64,000 nt of DNA from NCBI RefSeq assembly GCF_900102505.1, contig NZ_FMVT01000013.1, positions 29,990 to 93,989 on the forward strand. Reading direction: 5' to 3'. The stretch comes from Paracoccus tibetensis. Lineage in GTDB: Bacteria; Pseudomonadota; Alphaproteobacteria; Rhodobacterales; Rhodobacteraceae. The position numbers and the translations under genes were made by a program. The notes below the pieces were generated by a model. It was not told the origin of the DNA. It was given only the letters and a program-made list of their open reading frames with translations, and ran no database searches. Shown here piece after piece: positions 1-8,860 of the stretch (its first letter is position 1; each line of letters opens with the position of its first letter).

Positions 1-152
1 GCGAAGGGTGGCACCAGCCGGGCGGTCAGGTCGATGGCGCCGACATTCGGGAACAGCCAGCCCGAGGCCAGGACGGCGGTGCAGATCAGGCCCAGAAGGC
101 CGGCGCCCAACAAGAAATCAAGCGAGAGGAAGCGGGATTTCGTCTGGTCCAT
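1..152 (-). CDS. ABC transporter permease, DppC/OppC type (partial, N-terminus only)
   Basis: Only the first 50 or so codons are in the window; the gene runs off the left edge. Reading the complement from the ATG at 152 gives a short cytoplasmic start (MDQTKSRFLSL) followed by one hydrophobic segment, as at the N-terminus of the second permease of peptide/opine/nickel ABC importers. It starts four bases after the stop of the upstream permease gene, so it is the next gene of the same operon. The DppC assignment rests mainly on this position and the single TM segment. Confidence 0.75.
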   Translation of the reverse strand, partial: MDQTKSRFLSLDFLLGAGLLGLICTAVLASGWLFPNVGAIDLTARLVPPF

Positions 153-156
153 GGGC

Positions 157-1080
157 TCACTCCGTCCGGATGCGCGGATCGACAAGGCCATAGGCGATGT
201 CCACCAGCAGGTTCACGCTGACGATCAGAAGCGACAGCACCATGATGACCGATTGCAGCACCGGGTAGTCGCGCGCCGCGACCGCGTCGAAGGCCAGCGA
301 ACCCATGCCGGGCCAGTTGAACACCCGCTCGACCACGACGACACCGCCCAGCAGCCCGCCGAATTGCAGGCCCATATAGGTGATGAGCGGGATCGCGCAG
401 TTCCGCAGGGCGTGCTTGTAAAGCACCGTGCGCTCGCTGAGCCCTTTGGCGCGGGCGACCATGATGTACTGGCTTTGCAGCACCTCCAGCATGGTGGTGC
501 GGACAAGGCGGACATTCGTCGCCGTCAGGATCACGCCCATCGTCAGCGCGGGCATGATGAAGCTCTGCCAGCCGCTCATTCCCGAGGGGGGCAGCCAGCG
601 CAGCGTGATCGAGAAGATCAGGACCAGCATCGTCGCCAGCCAGAAATTCGGAAAGGACAGCCCGATAAGCGAGGTGATGCGGATCAGCTGGTCGGCCCAT
701 TTCCCGCGCGAGACCGCCGCCCGGATGCCGAGCGGGATCGAGATCAGGATCGCCACCGCCATCGAGGCGAAGGCCAGCGCAAGCGTTGCCGGCAGCGCGC
801 TGGCGATCAGCAGCGAGACCTGCGTGCCGCCGACGAAGCTGCGGCCGAAATCCCAGGTGAAGAGGCCGGCCAGCGTGTTGAAATACTGGACCAGGAAGGG
901 CTCGTTGAGGCCGAGGCCCTCGCGGATGCGCGCAAGGTCCGCCTCGGTCACGTTGGCCGAGCCCGAGGTCAGCATCAGCGCGGGATCACCCGTCAGACGC
1001 ACGGCCCATGCGACGATCAGCGTGACGACCATCACGACGAAGGCGGCCTGAAGCAGCCGCTTGAACAGGAAACCCGTCAT
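157..1080 (-). CDS. ABC transporter permease, DppB/OppB type
   Basis: 307 residues, the usual length for the first permease of peptide/opine/nickel (family 5) importers. The N-terminus (FLFKRLLQAAFVVMVVTLI) is the typical first membrane helix, followed by a periplasmic loop and five further helices. An EAA-type cytoplasmic loop lies near residues 195-220 (LEVLQSQYIMVARAKGLSE), where the ATPase docks. The C-terminus DPRIRTE is also typical. The gene lies between the binding protein and the second permease on the minus strand. The transported substrate cannot be read from the permease; the pxp genes nearby suggest peptides or lactam-type compounds (inference). Confidence 0.93.
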   Translation of the reverse strand: MTGFLFKRLLQAAFVVMVVTLIVAWAVRLTGDPALMLTSGSANVTEADLARIREGLGLNEPFLVQYFNTLAGLFTWDFGRSFVGGTQVSLLIASALPATLALAFASMAVAILISIPLGIRAAVSRGKWADQLIRITSLIGLSFPNFWLATMLVLIFSITLRWLPPSGMSGWQSFIMPALTMGVILTATNVRLVRTTMLEVLQSQYIMVARAKGLSERTVLYKHALRNCAIPLITYMGLQFGGLLGGVVVVERVFNWPGMGSLAFDAVAARDYPVLQSVIMVLSLLIVSVNLLVDIAYGLVDPRIRTE

Positions 1081-1101
1081 CTTGTCCCTTTCTGGCTTGG
1101 T

Positions 1102-1138
1102 GCCGGACCCCGCGCCGCGTGGGGGGCGGGGGTCCGGC
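1102..1138 (-). terminator. Intercistronic hairpin between binding-protein and permease genes
   Basis: A perfect 10-bp inverted repeat (GCCGGACCCC at 1102-1111, GGGGTCCGGC at 1129-1138) fills most of the gap between the binding-protein stop and the permease start. There is no T-run. Such hairpins usually stabilise the 3' end of the binding-protein message or partly terminate, giving more binding protein than permease. The role is inferred; the repeat itself is plain in the sequence. Confidence 0.6.
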
Positions 1139-1149
1139 GGTCGCGGCGC

Positions 1150-2673
1150 TTACTCGACGGTGACGTCGGTCAGGCGCAGGCGGCTGTCGGGGGCGGGCAC
1201 GAAGTTCTGCACCCGGTCGCTGACGGCATAGATGGCGTTCAGGTTGTAGATCGGCATCTCCAGCGCCCGCTCGGCGGTGTAGCGTGCGATCTCGTGCAGC
1301 ACCTCTTCGCGCGCGTCCCGGTCGGTCATGGGGCGCTGCGATTCCAGCAGCGCGTCCAGCTCCGGGTCGCTGTCATAGGGGTTCCACTTTTCGCCGCTGT
1401 GATACATCGAATAGGCGGTGTTGTCGTAATCGAAGGTCCAGCCGCCCCAGCTTTGCTGGAACATCGCACCGGTCCGGCCCTGCGGGATGATGTCGTTCAG
1501 CAGCACGTTCGTCTCGTAGGGCTGGATGCTGGCGGTGATCCCCACCTGCGCCAGATAGGCCGAGATCGCCTGCACCACCTCGTTGAAGGTCGCGTCATTG
1601 CCGCGGATGTCGATCTGCACCTGCGATCCGGGCGCGACGCCGGCCTCGGCCAGCAGCGCGCGGGCGGCCTCGGGGTCATAGGGCAGCGGCTCCAGCGCCG
1701 GATCGAAGCCGAAGGACAGCTCGCCCTGAAGCGAGGCGATGACGCTGGCCTCGCCGCCCAGGATCGCCTCGACGATGGTGTCGCGGTCCACGGCCATGAT
1801 CAGCGCGCGGCGCACGCGTTCATCGGCCGTGATGCCGTCACGGGTGTTGAAGCGCAGAGAGTAGACCGTGGGGCCGGGGGTCGAGACGACCGACAGGCGC
1901 GGATCCTGCTCGATGGTCGAGATCATGCCGATGGGGATGGTCGGCGGGATGACCAGATCGACGCCGCCCGATTGCAGCTCGGCCACGGCGGTCGAAGGCT
2001 CGGTGATGAAGCGATAGTTCAGGTTCGCAAGCTGCGGCGCGCCGCCCCAGTGATCCTCGAAGGCTTCCAGATTGATGCCGATGCGCGGCTCGTAGGAGAC
2101 GAAGCTGAACGGGCCGGTGCCGACCGGGTTCAGGTTGAACTCTTCCTCCGAGACCTCGCTGGCATATTGCGGCGGCACGATCATCGCGCCGTAGCCGGCC
2201 AGCTTGGTCAGCAGCACCGGGTCGGGCGCGCCAAGATGGAAATCGACGGTGTAGTCGTCGATGATCTCGACGCTGTCGATCGAGGTGTAGTTCGACTGTT
2301 GCGGGCCCGCCGCGCCCTCGTCGCCCAGAAGGCGGTCGAAGGTGAACTTGACGGCCTCGGCGTTGAAGGGCTCGCCGTTGTGGAAGGTCACGCCCTCTCG
2401 CAGGGTGAAGCGGATGCGCGTGCCCTCGTCCAGCTCTTCCCAGCCCGTGGCAAGGGCCGGAACCAGCTCCATGTCAGGGCCGCGATAGGTCAGCCCGTCA
2501 TAGATGTTGGTCGCGACCGAGGCCCAGTTGACCAGGAACGTGTCGATCGGGTCCCAGCTGCCGGGATCCTGCGGGGACGAGACGGTCAGCGTGCCTTGGG
2601 CCGCAGCCGGCAGCGCAAGGCCGGCCGACAGGAGCAGCGCCATGGCGGTGGTGGAAAGCGTTTTCTTGTTCAT
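1150..2673 (-). CDS. ABC transporter periplasmic substrate-binding protein, family 5
   Basis: 507 residues with a clear Sec signal peptide (MNKKTLSTTAMALLLSAGLALPAAAQ, predicted cleavage after AAAQ). The mature start (TLTVSSPQDPGSWDPIDTFLVNWASV), the segment on 'active then passive' residues (LREGVTFHNGEPFNAEAVKFTFDRLL) and the EPLPYDPEAARALLAEAG block are hallmarks of the DppA/OppA/glutathione-binding family. It delivers its ligand to the two permeases downstream, with the double ATPase upstream on the same strand. Peptides, opines or other amphoteric organic molecules are possible; the ligand is not determined. Confidence 0.93.
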   Translation of the reverse strand: MNKKTLSTTAMALLLSAGLALPAAAQGTLTVSSPQDPGSWDPIDTFLVNWASVATNIYDGLTYRGPDMELVPALATGWEELDEGTRIRFTLREGVTFHNGEPFNAEAVKFTFDRLLGDEGAAGPQQSNYTSIDSVEIIDDYTVDFHLGAPDPVLLTKLAGYGAMIVPPQYASEVSEEEFNLNPVGTGPFSFVSYEPRIGINLEAFEDHWGGAPQLANLNYRFITEPSTAVAELQSGGVDLVIPPTIPIGMISTIEQDPRLSVVSTPGPTVYSLRFNTRDGITADERVRRALIMAVDRDTIVEAILGGEASVIASLQGELSFGFDPALEPLPYDPEAARALLAEAGVAPGSQVQIDIRGNDATFNEVVQAISAYLAQVGITASIQPYETNVLLNDIIPQGRTGAMFQQSWGGWTFDYDNTAYSMYHSGEKWNPYDSDPELDALLESQRPMTDRDAREEVLHEIARYTAERALEMPIYNLNAIYAVSDRVQNFVPAPDSRLRLTDVTVE

Positions 2674-2695
2674 TGCAAACCTCCGGGTTGGATCT

Positions 2696-4534
2696 TCAGG
2701 ACGCGGCGACCAGATGGCCGGGCGCGATTTCGATGCGCTTGTTCAGGGCCGGGGCATCGCCGACGCGGCGCGTGGTGGACGGGATCTCGCCGGCAAGGCC
2801 CGTGCGTTCGGGGCGGCGGGTCGGGTCGGCGACCGGCACTGCCGACAGGAGGCGCTGCGTGTAGGGGTGGCCGGGCGTCTCGAAGACCTGCGCGCGGCTG
2901 CCCAGCTCGACGATCTGGCCCAGATAGAGAACCGCGACGCGGTGGCTCATCTTCTCGACCACGGCCATGTCGTGGCTGATGAACAGATAGGCCAGCCCCT
3001 CGTCGCGCTGCAGGTCCATGAACAGGTTGATGATCTGCGCCTGGATCGACACGTCCAGCGCCGACAGCGCCTCGTCCGCGATGATGAGGCGGGGTTTTGA
3101 GGCCAGCGCGCGGGCGATGCAGACCCGCTGGCGCTGGCCGCCGGAAAATTGGTGCGGATAGCGCCCCGCAACGTCCGCAGAAAGCCCGACCCGTTCCAGA
3201 AGATCGCCGACGCGGCTGCGAATCTCGCGCCGGCCGGCCAGAAGGCCATGCGTCTCGATCGGTTCGGCAATGGACTGGCCGACCGTCTTGCGCGGATCGA
3301 GCGAGGCGAAGGGGTCCTGGAAGATGTACTGGATTTCCTGCCGCAGGCGCTGGCGGTCGGCCAGGGACATTGCCGACATCGGCCGCCCCTCGACCAGCAC
3401 CTCGCCGGCGGCGGCCTTTTGCAGCTGCTGGATCGTCCGGCCGATGGTGGACTTGCCCGAGCCGGACTCGCCCACCAGCGCCAGCGTCTCGCCGGGATAG
3501 ATGTCCAGGCTGACATCGCTGACGGCGGGGCAGTAATGCGTTGCGCGGCCCAGCCAGTCCTTGCGGATGTCGAAGCGCACCGACAGATCGCGCACTGACA
3601 GCAGCGGCGCCTCATAGCGCGCGGTGTCCTGCACCCGCGCCTCGCCCAGGATGCGCGGCGCCTCGCCGTCGAAGACCGTCAGCGGCGAGACCTTGGGCAG
3701 CGGCTCGCCGGTCATCGCGCCAAGCCGAGGGACGGCGGACAGCAGCGCGCGGGTGTAGGGGTGCTTCGGCGCGGCGAAGAGCGTCTCGACCGGACCTTCC
3801 TCGACCTTGCGGCCCTTCCACATCACGACAACGTCGTCGGCCATCTCGGCCACGACCCCCATGTCATGGGTGATGAAGATCAGCCCCATGCCCAGCTCGC
3901 GCTGCAGGTCCTTGAGGATGGTCAGGATCTGCGCCTGGATCGTCACGTCCAGCGCGGTCGTTGGTTCGTCCGCGATCAGCAGCTTGGGCCGGCAGGCCAG
4001 CGCCATGGCGATCATCACCCGCTGGCGCATGCCCCCCGACAGCTGGTGCGGATAGCGCTTCAGGAGCGCGCCGGCATCGGGCAGGCGGACCAGCGACATC
4101 AGCCGCTCGGCCTCGGCCAGCGCAGCGCGACGGGGCATCGCCTCGTGCAGCATCAGCACCTCGGCGATCTGGTCGCCGATGGGGAAGACCGGGTTCAGCG
4201 AGGTCATCGGCTCTTGGAAGATCATCGCGATCTCGCGCCCGCGCAGCTTGCGCATGTGCTCTTGGCTCTGCGTCAGCAGGTCCACAGGCCCCGCCGCCGA
4301 CTGGAACATGATCCGCCCCGAGGCATAGCGCGCGCCCGCGATATCGGCGAGGCGCAGGATCGACATGGAGGCGACCGACTTGCCCGAGCCGCTCTCGCCG
4401 ACGATGGCCAGCGTCCGGCCCGGCTGGACGGCAAAGTTCAGGTTCTCGATCACCGTGTTTTGGCCGAACGCGACGCTCAGATCCTCGACCGTCAGAAGCG
4501 GCGGAGGGCTGGTCGGGTGCTGGGGTCGGTTCAT
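2696..4534 (-). CDS. ABC transporter fused double ATP-binding protein, DppD-DppF / GsiA type
   Basis: 612 residues from the ATG at 4534, which has a good ribosome site (AGAGGGA) just upstream; an in-frame extension to 4654 has no such site. It contains two complete ABC cassettes. The first has Walker A GESGSGKS near residue 50, signature LSGGMRQRV and Walker [13 protein letters not shown]. The second has GESGSGKS near residue 350, signature FSGGQRQRV and [12 protein letters not shown]. Each is followed by the oligopeptide-family C-terminal patch ([24 protein letters not shown]). A single protein thus replaces the usual DppD and DppF, as in GsiA. It is the promoter-proximal gene of the minus-strand operon and energises the permeases downstream. 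Confidence 0.93.
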   Translation of the reverse strand: MNRPQHPTSPPPLLTVEDLSVAFGQNTVIENLNFAVQPGRTLAIVGESGSGKSVASMSILRLADIAGARYASGRIMFQSAAGPVDLLTQSQEHMRKLRGREIAMIFQEPMTSLNPVFPIGDQIAEVLMLHEAMPRRAALAEAERLMSLVRLPDAGALLKRYPHQLSGGMRQRVMIAMALACRPKLLIADEPTTALDVTIQAQILTILKDLQRELGMGLIFITHDMGVVAEMADDVVVMWKGRKVEEGPVETLFAAPKHPYTRALLSAVPRLGAMTGEPLPKVSPLTVFDGEAPRILGEARVQDTARYEAPLLSVRDLSVRFDIRKDWLGRATHYCPAVSDVSLDIYPGETLALVGESGSGKSTIGRTIQQLQKAAAGEVLVEGRPMSAMSLADRQRLRQEIQYIFQDPFASLDPRKTVGQSIAEPIETHGLLAGRREIRSRVGDLLERVGLSADVAGRYPHQFSGGQRQRVCIARALASKPRLIIADEALSALDVSIQAQIINLFMDLQRDEGLAYLFISHDMAVVEKMSHRVAVLYLGQIVELGSRAQVFETPGHPYTQRLLSAVPVADPTRRPERTGLAGEIPSTTRRVGDAPALNKRIEIAPGHLVAAS

Positions 4535-4764
4535 GCGGTCCCTCTCTATCCGGGCGGTGACAGATAGCGCCCGCTGCGGCAGGACGATGCGTTTGCTTCG
4601 CGCCCCGCCGCTTTGTCGAACAATCTGAAAAGTATGCGCCCTCCAGAATGACATTTCTGCCCGCTGTTTCTGCGGTGAAGCCAGACAATCGGCAAGAACC
4701 CGCTATAACGTCAATTACTTTTAAGTTAGATGCCATGCTGAAACATTATTAAGGGAACCGAAGC

Positions 4765-5694
4765 TTGATCCGCTTTCGCCAGCTCGAGGCATTCCGCCTT
4801 GTTGTCTCACATGGCAGCATGACGGCGGCGGCCGACATGATGCATGTCTCGCAACCGGCGATCAGCCGCCTGATCTCTGATCTGGAATCCGAGGTGGGCT
4901 TTCAGCTTTTCGACCGGCGCAGGGGTCTTCTGAGCCCGACCGCCGAGGGGCTGCGCTTCTTCGGCCATGTCGAGGAGAATTTCCTTGGCCTTTCGCGCCT
5001 TGAGAACGCGGCCGAAGAGATCAGGCAGGATTCGGCCAAGCTGCGGATAGCGGTTACGCATTCGCTGGCCGCGACGGTCCTGCCGCTGGCGCTGAAACGC
5101 TTTCGCAGCCGCTTCCCCGACACGAAGATCGTCCTGCGCGCCCACCGTCTGAGCCAGGTGATGCTGCAGGTCCAAAGTCGCGCCGTGGATGTCGCGCTCG
5201 GCTCGCAGATCCCGGTCATGCCCAACCTCAGCCGCCTCTACCTCGGCTCGACCCGGCAGATCTGCGTCCTGAGGCGTGATCACCCGCTGGCGGGCCGGGC
5301 CGTGATCCGGCCCGAGGATTTGGCGGGCCAGACCATCGTCACGATCCTGCCGGACGGGCCTGCCGATTGGAGCCAGCTGGACATGCTGATGGCAGGCATT
5401 CCCCATGCGGCGACTTTCGAGGCAAACACCTCGCAGTCGATCTACGCGCTGGCGAACGAGGGCTTGGCCGTCGCCATTGTGGAGCCCTTCTCCTATCGGC
5501 TCTGGGCGGGGCAGAACCTGGTGGCGCGGCCGTTCGAGCCGGCGATCGTGACGCATTTCCACGTGGTCAGCAGCACGCAGCCTGCCATCGCGCGCGAGAT
5601 CGAGTGGTTCCGCGGCTGCCTGCAGCAGCAGGCCGCCAGCACGGACGAGTTCTTCCAGGATCCTGCGCAGGCCGAGACGGGCTCAGCCCCGTAG
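4765..5694 (+). CDS. LysR-family transcriptional regulator
   Basis: 309 residues starting at a TTG codon, with AAGGGA eight bases upstream. Residues 1-60 form the winged helix-turn-helix (IRFRQLEAFRLVVSHGSMTAAADMMHVSQPAISRLISDLE), and residues 90-295 the periplasmic-binding-like effector domain. It is divergent from the ABC importer operon with a 230-bp AT-rich gap, the standard arrangement for a LysR protein that controls its neighbour. Similar opine-catabolism regulators (NocR/OccR subgroup) have this look, but no ligand can be named. Its last 12 bases overlap the end of the convergent FadR-type gene. Confidence 0.92.
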   Translation: MIRFRQLEAFRLVVSHGSMTAAADMMHVSQPAISRLISDLESEVGFQLFDRRRGLLSPTAEGLRFFGHVEENFLGLSRLENAAEEIRQDSAKLRIAVTHSLAATVLPLALKRFRSRFPDTKIVLRAHRLSQVMLQVQSRAVDVALGSQIPVMPNLSRLYLGSTRQICVLRRDHPLAGRAVIRPEDLAGQTIVTILPDGPADWSQLDMLMAGIPHAATFEANTSQSIYALANEGLAVAIVEPFSYRLWAGQNLVARPFEPAIVTHFHVVSSTQPAIAREIEWFRGCLQQQAASTDEFFQDPAQAETGSAP

Positions 5695-6375
5695 CGCGCC
5701 ATTTTCCAGCCGGGCGAAGGCGGTCATCACCACCCGTTCGGAGCGGTCGAGATAGCTGGCAAGGCGCGTCGCCGCCTCGGCCGTCTCGCCGGCTGTCAGA
5801 AGGTCCAGGATGATGCTGTTTTCGTGCAGGAACGGGGCGTAAAGCTGCTCGGGGCTGTCCAGAAGGCCGAAGGCCAGGCGCAGTTCGGCCACGGCCTGGG
5901 CGAAGAAGGCGATCAGCCGCGGGCTGTCTGTCAGCGCCACGATGGCCGCATGAAAGGCCATGTTTGCGCTGCCGACGCGGCGCCAGTCGCCTGCGGCTTG
6001 GGCGGCGATGGCCTCGGTCACCGCCTCGGCCATGCGCGGGACGGCGGCATGGCGCGGCCAGGCTTGGGCCAAGGCCGGCACCTCGATCAGCCGGCGGACA
6101 CGGTAGATGTCGAGCACCCCGGCCATCGAGGGCACTGCGACCGAGACGCCCCGGTTCGGCGCATGGACCAGCAGCCCTTCGCGCGTCAGCAGGCGGAACA
6201 CCTCGCGCAGGGTGTTGCGCGAGACCGACAGATCGGCCGCCAGCCGCATCTCGGACAGGCGCTGGCCGGGCCGGAAATGGCCGGCGATCACATCGGCGCG
6301 CAGCCGCGCGGCGGTCTCTTCGGCGAGGCCGCGGGGGTCCATTGGGTTCATCGGGGGGATCGGGGCCTTGGTCAT
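5683..6375 (-). CDS. GntR-family regulator, FadR/FCD subfamily
   Basis: About 230 residues from the start chosen at 6375 (MTKAPIPPMN); the open frame extends to 6525 but would run into the operator region. The N-terminal winged helix (EETAARLRADVIAGHFRPGQRLSEMRLAADLSVSRNTLREVFRLL) is typical GntR. The C-terminal helical domain has the FCD pattern (MAFHAAIVALTDSPRL, then HENSIILDLL), which usually binds a small carboxylate together with a metal ion. It is divergent from pxpA and probably represses the pxp genes. Start codon uncertain; ribosome sites near the candidate ATGs are weak. Confidence 0.9.
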   Translation of the reverse strand: MTKAPIPPMNPMDPRGLAEETAARLRADVIAGHFRPGQRLSEMRLAADLSVSRNTLREVFRLLTREGLLVHAPNRGVSVAVPSMAGVLDIYRVRRLIEVPALAQAWPRHAAVPRMAEAVTEAIAAQAAGDWRRVGSANMAFHAAIVALTDSPRLIAFFAQAVAELRLAFGLLDSPEQLYAPFLHENSIILDLLTAGETAEAATRLASYLDRSERVVMTAFARLENGALRG

Positions 6376-6462
6376 GCTGGGGTGATCATGGCTGGGGACT
6401 GCGCGCAGGACAAGCGCCGGGCACGGACAATTTGCGCTCATCCTCCGGCCGCGGACCTTAAG

Positions 6463-6473
6463 TTGTTCAACAA
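6463..6473. promoter_or_regulatory. Candidate GntR/FCD operator upstream of pxpA
   Basis: TTGTTCAACAA is a perfect 11-base palindrome in the gap between the divergent GntR-type gene and pxpA. It fits the loose FadR-subfamily pattern of a GT half-site, a short spacer and an AC half-site. The placement about 90 bases before the pxpA start suits a regulator acting on both divergent promoters. Prediction only. Confidence 0.45.
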
Positions 6474-6560
6474 TCAATTTGAGTGTGTCAGATGATCGTT
6501 GACGTGAAGGCACGGATTGGGGCATTTTCCGTGCAACGCCGCAGCCGGAAGGGGATGTCC

Positions 6561-7304
6561 ATGCAGATCGACCTGAACAGCGACCTGGGCGAGGGAGTGG
6601 GCGATGACGCCGCGATGCTGGACATCGTCAGCTCGGCCAATGTCGCCTGCGGCTTTCATGCCGGGGATCCGCGCGGGCTGCTGGCGACGCTGCACGAGGC
6701 GGCGGCGCGGGGCGTCGCGGTGGGCGCGCATGTGAGCTACCCGGACCGCAGCGGCTTCGGGCGCCGCGCGATGGATGTCGCGCCCGATGATCTGACGGCG
6801 GACGTGATCTACCAGATCGGCGCGCTGCAGGCGCTGGCGCGGGCGGCGGGGACGCGGGTCAGCTATGTCAAGCCGCATGGCGCGCTCTACAACACTACCG
6901 CCGAGGATGTGCGGCAGGGCGATGCCGTCATCGCGGGGGTTCTGGGTGCTGATCCGGGCCTGGTGCTGATGGGTCTCGCGGGCGCCTCGATCCTCGGCCG
7001 CGCCCGCGCGGCAGGGCTGCGCGTCGTGGCCGAGGCCTTCGCCGACCGCGCCTACACGCCGGAGGGGGCGCTTATTTCGCGCAGCAAGCCCGGCGCCGTG
7101 CTGCACGATCCCGACATCATCGCCGCGCGCATGTTGCGCCTTGCGCGCGAGGGGGTGCTGGAGGCCGAGGACGGCAGCCTTCTGCGCCTTGGCGCGGACA
7201 GCATCTGCGTGCATGGCGACAGCCCCGGCGCGGTGGCCATCGCCGCCCGCCTTCGCGCCGCGCTGGAGGCCGGCGGCGTCGCCATCGCCCCATTCGCGCC
7301 ATGA
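6561..7304 (+). CDS. pxpA: 5-oxoprolinase subunit PxpA (LamB/YcsF family)
   Basis: 247 residues. The start at 6561 is chosen because GGAAGGGG lies about 8 bases upstream and the protein then begins [12 protein letters not shown], the invariant start of this family. Further family blocks are visible: [16 protein letters not shown] [64 protein letters not shown] and [14 protein letters not shown]. In characterised bacteria PxpA acts with PxpB and PxpC as an ATP-dependent 5-oxoprolinase, opening the lactam of L-pyroglutamate to give glutamate. It overlaps the next gene by four bases (ATGA), so the two are translationally coupled. Confidence 0.94.
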   Translation: MQIDLNSDLGEGVGDDAAMLDIVSSANVACGFHAGDPRGLLATLHEAAARGVAVGAHVSYPDRSGFGRRAMDVAPDDLTADVIYQIGALQALARAAGTRVSYVKPHGALYNTTAEDVRQGDAVIAGVLGADPGLVLMGLAGASILGRARAAGLRVVAEAFADRAYTPEGALISRSKPGAVLHDPDIIAARMLRLAREGVLEAEDGSLLRLGADSICVHGDSPGAVAIAARLRAALEAGGVAIAPFAP

Positions 7305-8860
7305 TCCGCTTCCTGCCCATCGGCCCGCAGATCCTGCTGGCCGAGCTGCCCGACCTCGACGCCACGCTGGCGCTGATGGACGCGCTGCTGGCCGACCCCG
7401 TGCCCGGCATCGCCGAGATCGTGCCCGCCGCCCGCACGCTGATGATCCGCAGCGCCCCCGGCACCCCGGCGGATGGCGCGCTGGCCGCGAAGATCCGTGC
7501 CCGCCAGCCCGCGCCGGGCACCGCGCCTGCCCCGCGCGCGGCCGACACGGTGGAAATCCCCGTCACCTATGACGGCGAGGACCTGGACGAGGTCGCGCGC
7601 CATCTGGGCCTGACGACAACCGAGGTGATCGCCGCCCATCAGGCCGCGACCTGGCAGGTGGCCTTCTGCGGCTTCGCGCCGGGTTTTGCCTATATGACCG
7701 GGGACGACCCGCGCTTCGATCTGCCGCGCCGGGCCGCGCCGCGTCAGGCGATCCCGGCGGGCTCGGTCGCGCTGGCGGGGCGGTTCTGCGGCATCTATCC
7801 GCAGGCCAGCCCCGGCGGCTGGCAGCTGATCGGGCGAACGCGGCTGCCGATGTTCGACCTGACCCGCGATCCGGCGGCGCTGCTGCGCCCCGGCATGGGG
7901 GTCCGCTTCCTCGAGGGCGAGGCGAAGGTGCATCCCGTCACTGTGCCGCCCGCGCCTCAGGCCAAGGGCCTGCGGATCCTGCAGACGACCTTTCCGATCC
8001 TCGTGCAGGATGCGGGACGGGCACGGCAGGCGGGGCAGGGGGTCAGTGCCTCGGGCGCGCTTGATCTGGGCGCGCTGAGGCGGGCGAACCGGGCCGTGGG
8101 CAATGCGCCGCACGCCGCCGCGCTGGAGATCACGCTCGGTCCCGTCCGTCTGCAGGCCGAGACGGCGCTGACGCTGGCGCTGGCCGGGGCGGGGCAGGCG
8201 GTCGCTGCGGGCCATCTTGTCCCGCCCGGCGCGGCCTTTGCACTGGATGCGGGCGACGAGCTGGTGATCGAGGCCCCCGCCCGCGGGATGCGCAGCTATC
8301 TGGCCCTGCGCGGCGGCTTCGCGCTGGACCCGGTGCTGGGGTCGTGCGCGCGCGACACGCTGGCGGACCTCGGGCCGGCGCCGCTGGTCGCGGGGGACGC
8401 GTTGGGCGCCGCCGGCACCCCCGCCGAGGCGACTTGGCCCCCCGAGCCGCAGCCGGACCTTCCCGCCGCCGGCGAGACCGTCACCCTGCCGGTCGTCATG
8501 GGCCCCCGCACCGACTGGTTCCCGCCCGAGACCGTCGCGCGCTTCCTTGCGCAGGACTGGCTGGTGACGCCCCAATCGTCGCGCGTCGGCATCCGCCTTT
8601 CGGGCGAGCCGATCACCCGCCCCGACAGCACCGAGCTGCCGAGCGAGGGCACCGCGACCGGGGCCATCCAGGTGCCCCATACCGGCCAGCCGGTCCTGTT
8701 CCTTGCCGATCACCCGCTGACGGGCGGCTATCCGGTCATCGCCACGCTTCATCCGTCGGCGCTGGACCTGGCCGGCCAGCTTCCCCCCGGCGCGCGCATC
8801 CGCTTTGCCGCCCTTGCCCCCTTCGCCCCCCTCACGCCGGAGCCCGACGATGTTTCTTGA
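7301..8860 (+). CDS. pxpBC: 5-oxoprolinase subunits B and C fused in one polypeptide (PxpB-PxpC, KipI-KipA)
   Basis: 519 residues joining two proteins that are separate in Bacillus and E. coli. Residues 1-205 are PxpB/KipI-like (the stretch [23 protein letters not shown] and [26 protein letters not shown]). Residues 225-515 are PxpC/KipA-like ([29 protein letters not shown], then [10 protein letters not shown] and the late block [23 protein letters not shown]). The two subunits couple ATP use to lactam opening together with PxpA. It overlaps pxpA by 4 bases and the following carboxylase gene by 11, indicating one transcript. The fusion form is common in proteobacteria. Confidence 0.92.
   Translation: MIRFLPIGPQILLAELPDLDATLALMDALLADPVPGIAEIVPAARTLMIRSAPGTPADGALAAKIRARQPAPGTAPAPRAADTVEIPVTYDGEDLDEVARHLGLTTTEVIAAHQAATWQVAFCGFAPGFAYMTGDDPRFDLPRRAAPRQAIPAGSVALAGRFCGIYPQASPGGWQLIGRTRLPMFDLTRDPAALLRPGMGVRFLEGEAKVHPVTVPPAPQAKGLRILQTTFPILVQDAGRARQAGQGVSASGALDLGALRRANRAVGNAPHAAALEITLGPVRLQAETALTLALAGAGQAVAAGHLVPPGAAFALDAGDELVIEAPARGMRSYLALRGGFALDPVLGSCARDTLADLGPAPLVAGDALGAAGTPAEATWPPEPQPDLPAAGETVTLPVVMGPRTDWFPPETVARFLAQDWLVTPQSSRVGIRLSGEPITRPDSTELPSEGTATGAIQVPHTGQPVLFLADHPLTGGYPVIATLHPSALDLAGQLPPGARIRFAALAPFAPLTPEPDDVS

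Noticed and set aside
34..2979. 981-codon open frame on the plus strand across the ABC transporter genes
   Set aside because: It is antisense to three well-supported minus-strand genes, rich in His/Arg/Asp/Gln as expected for a shadow of GC-rich codons, and resembles no family.
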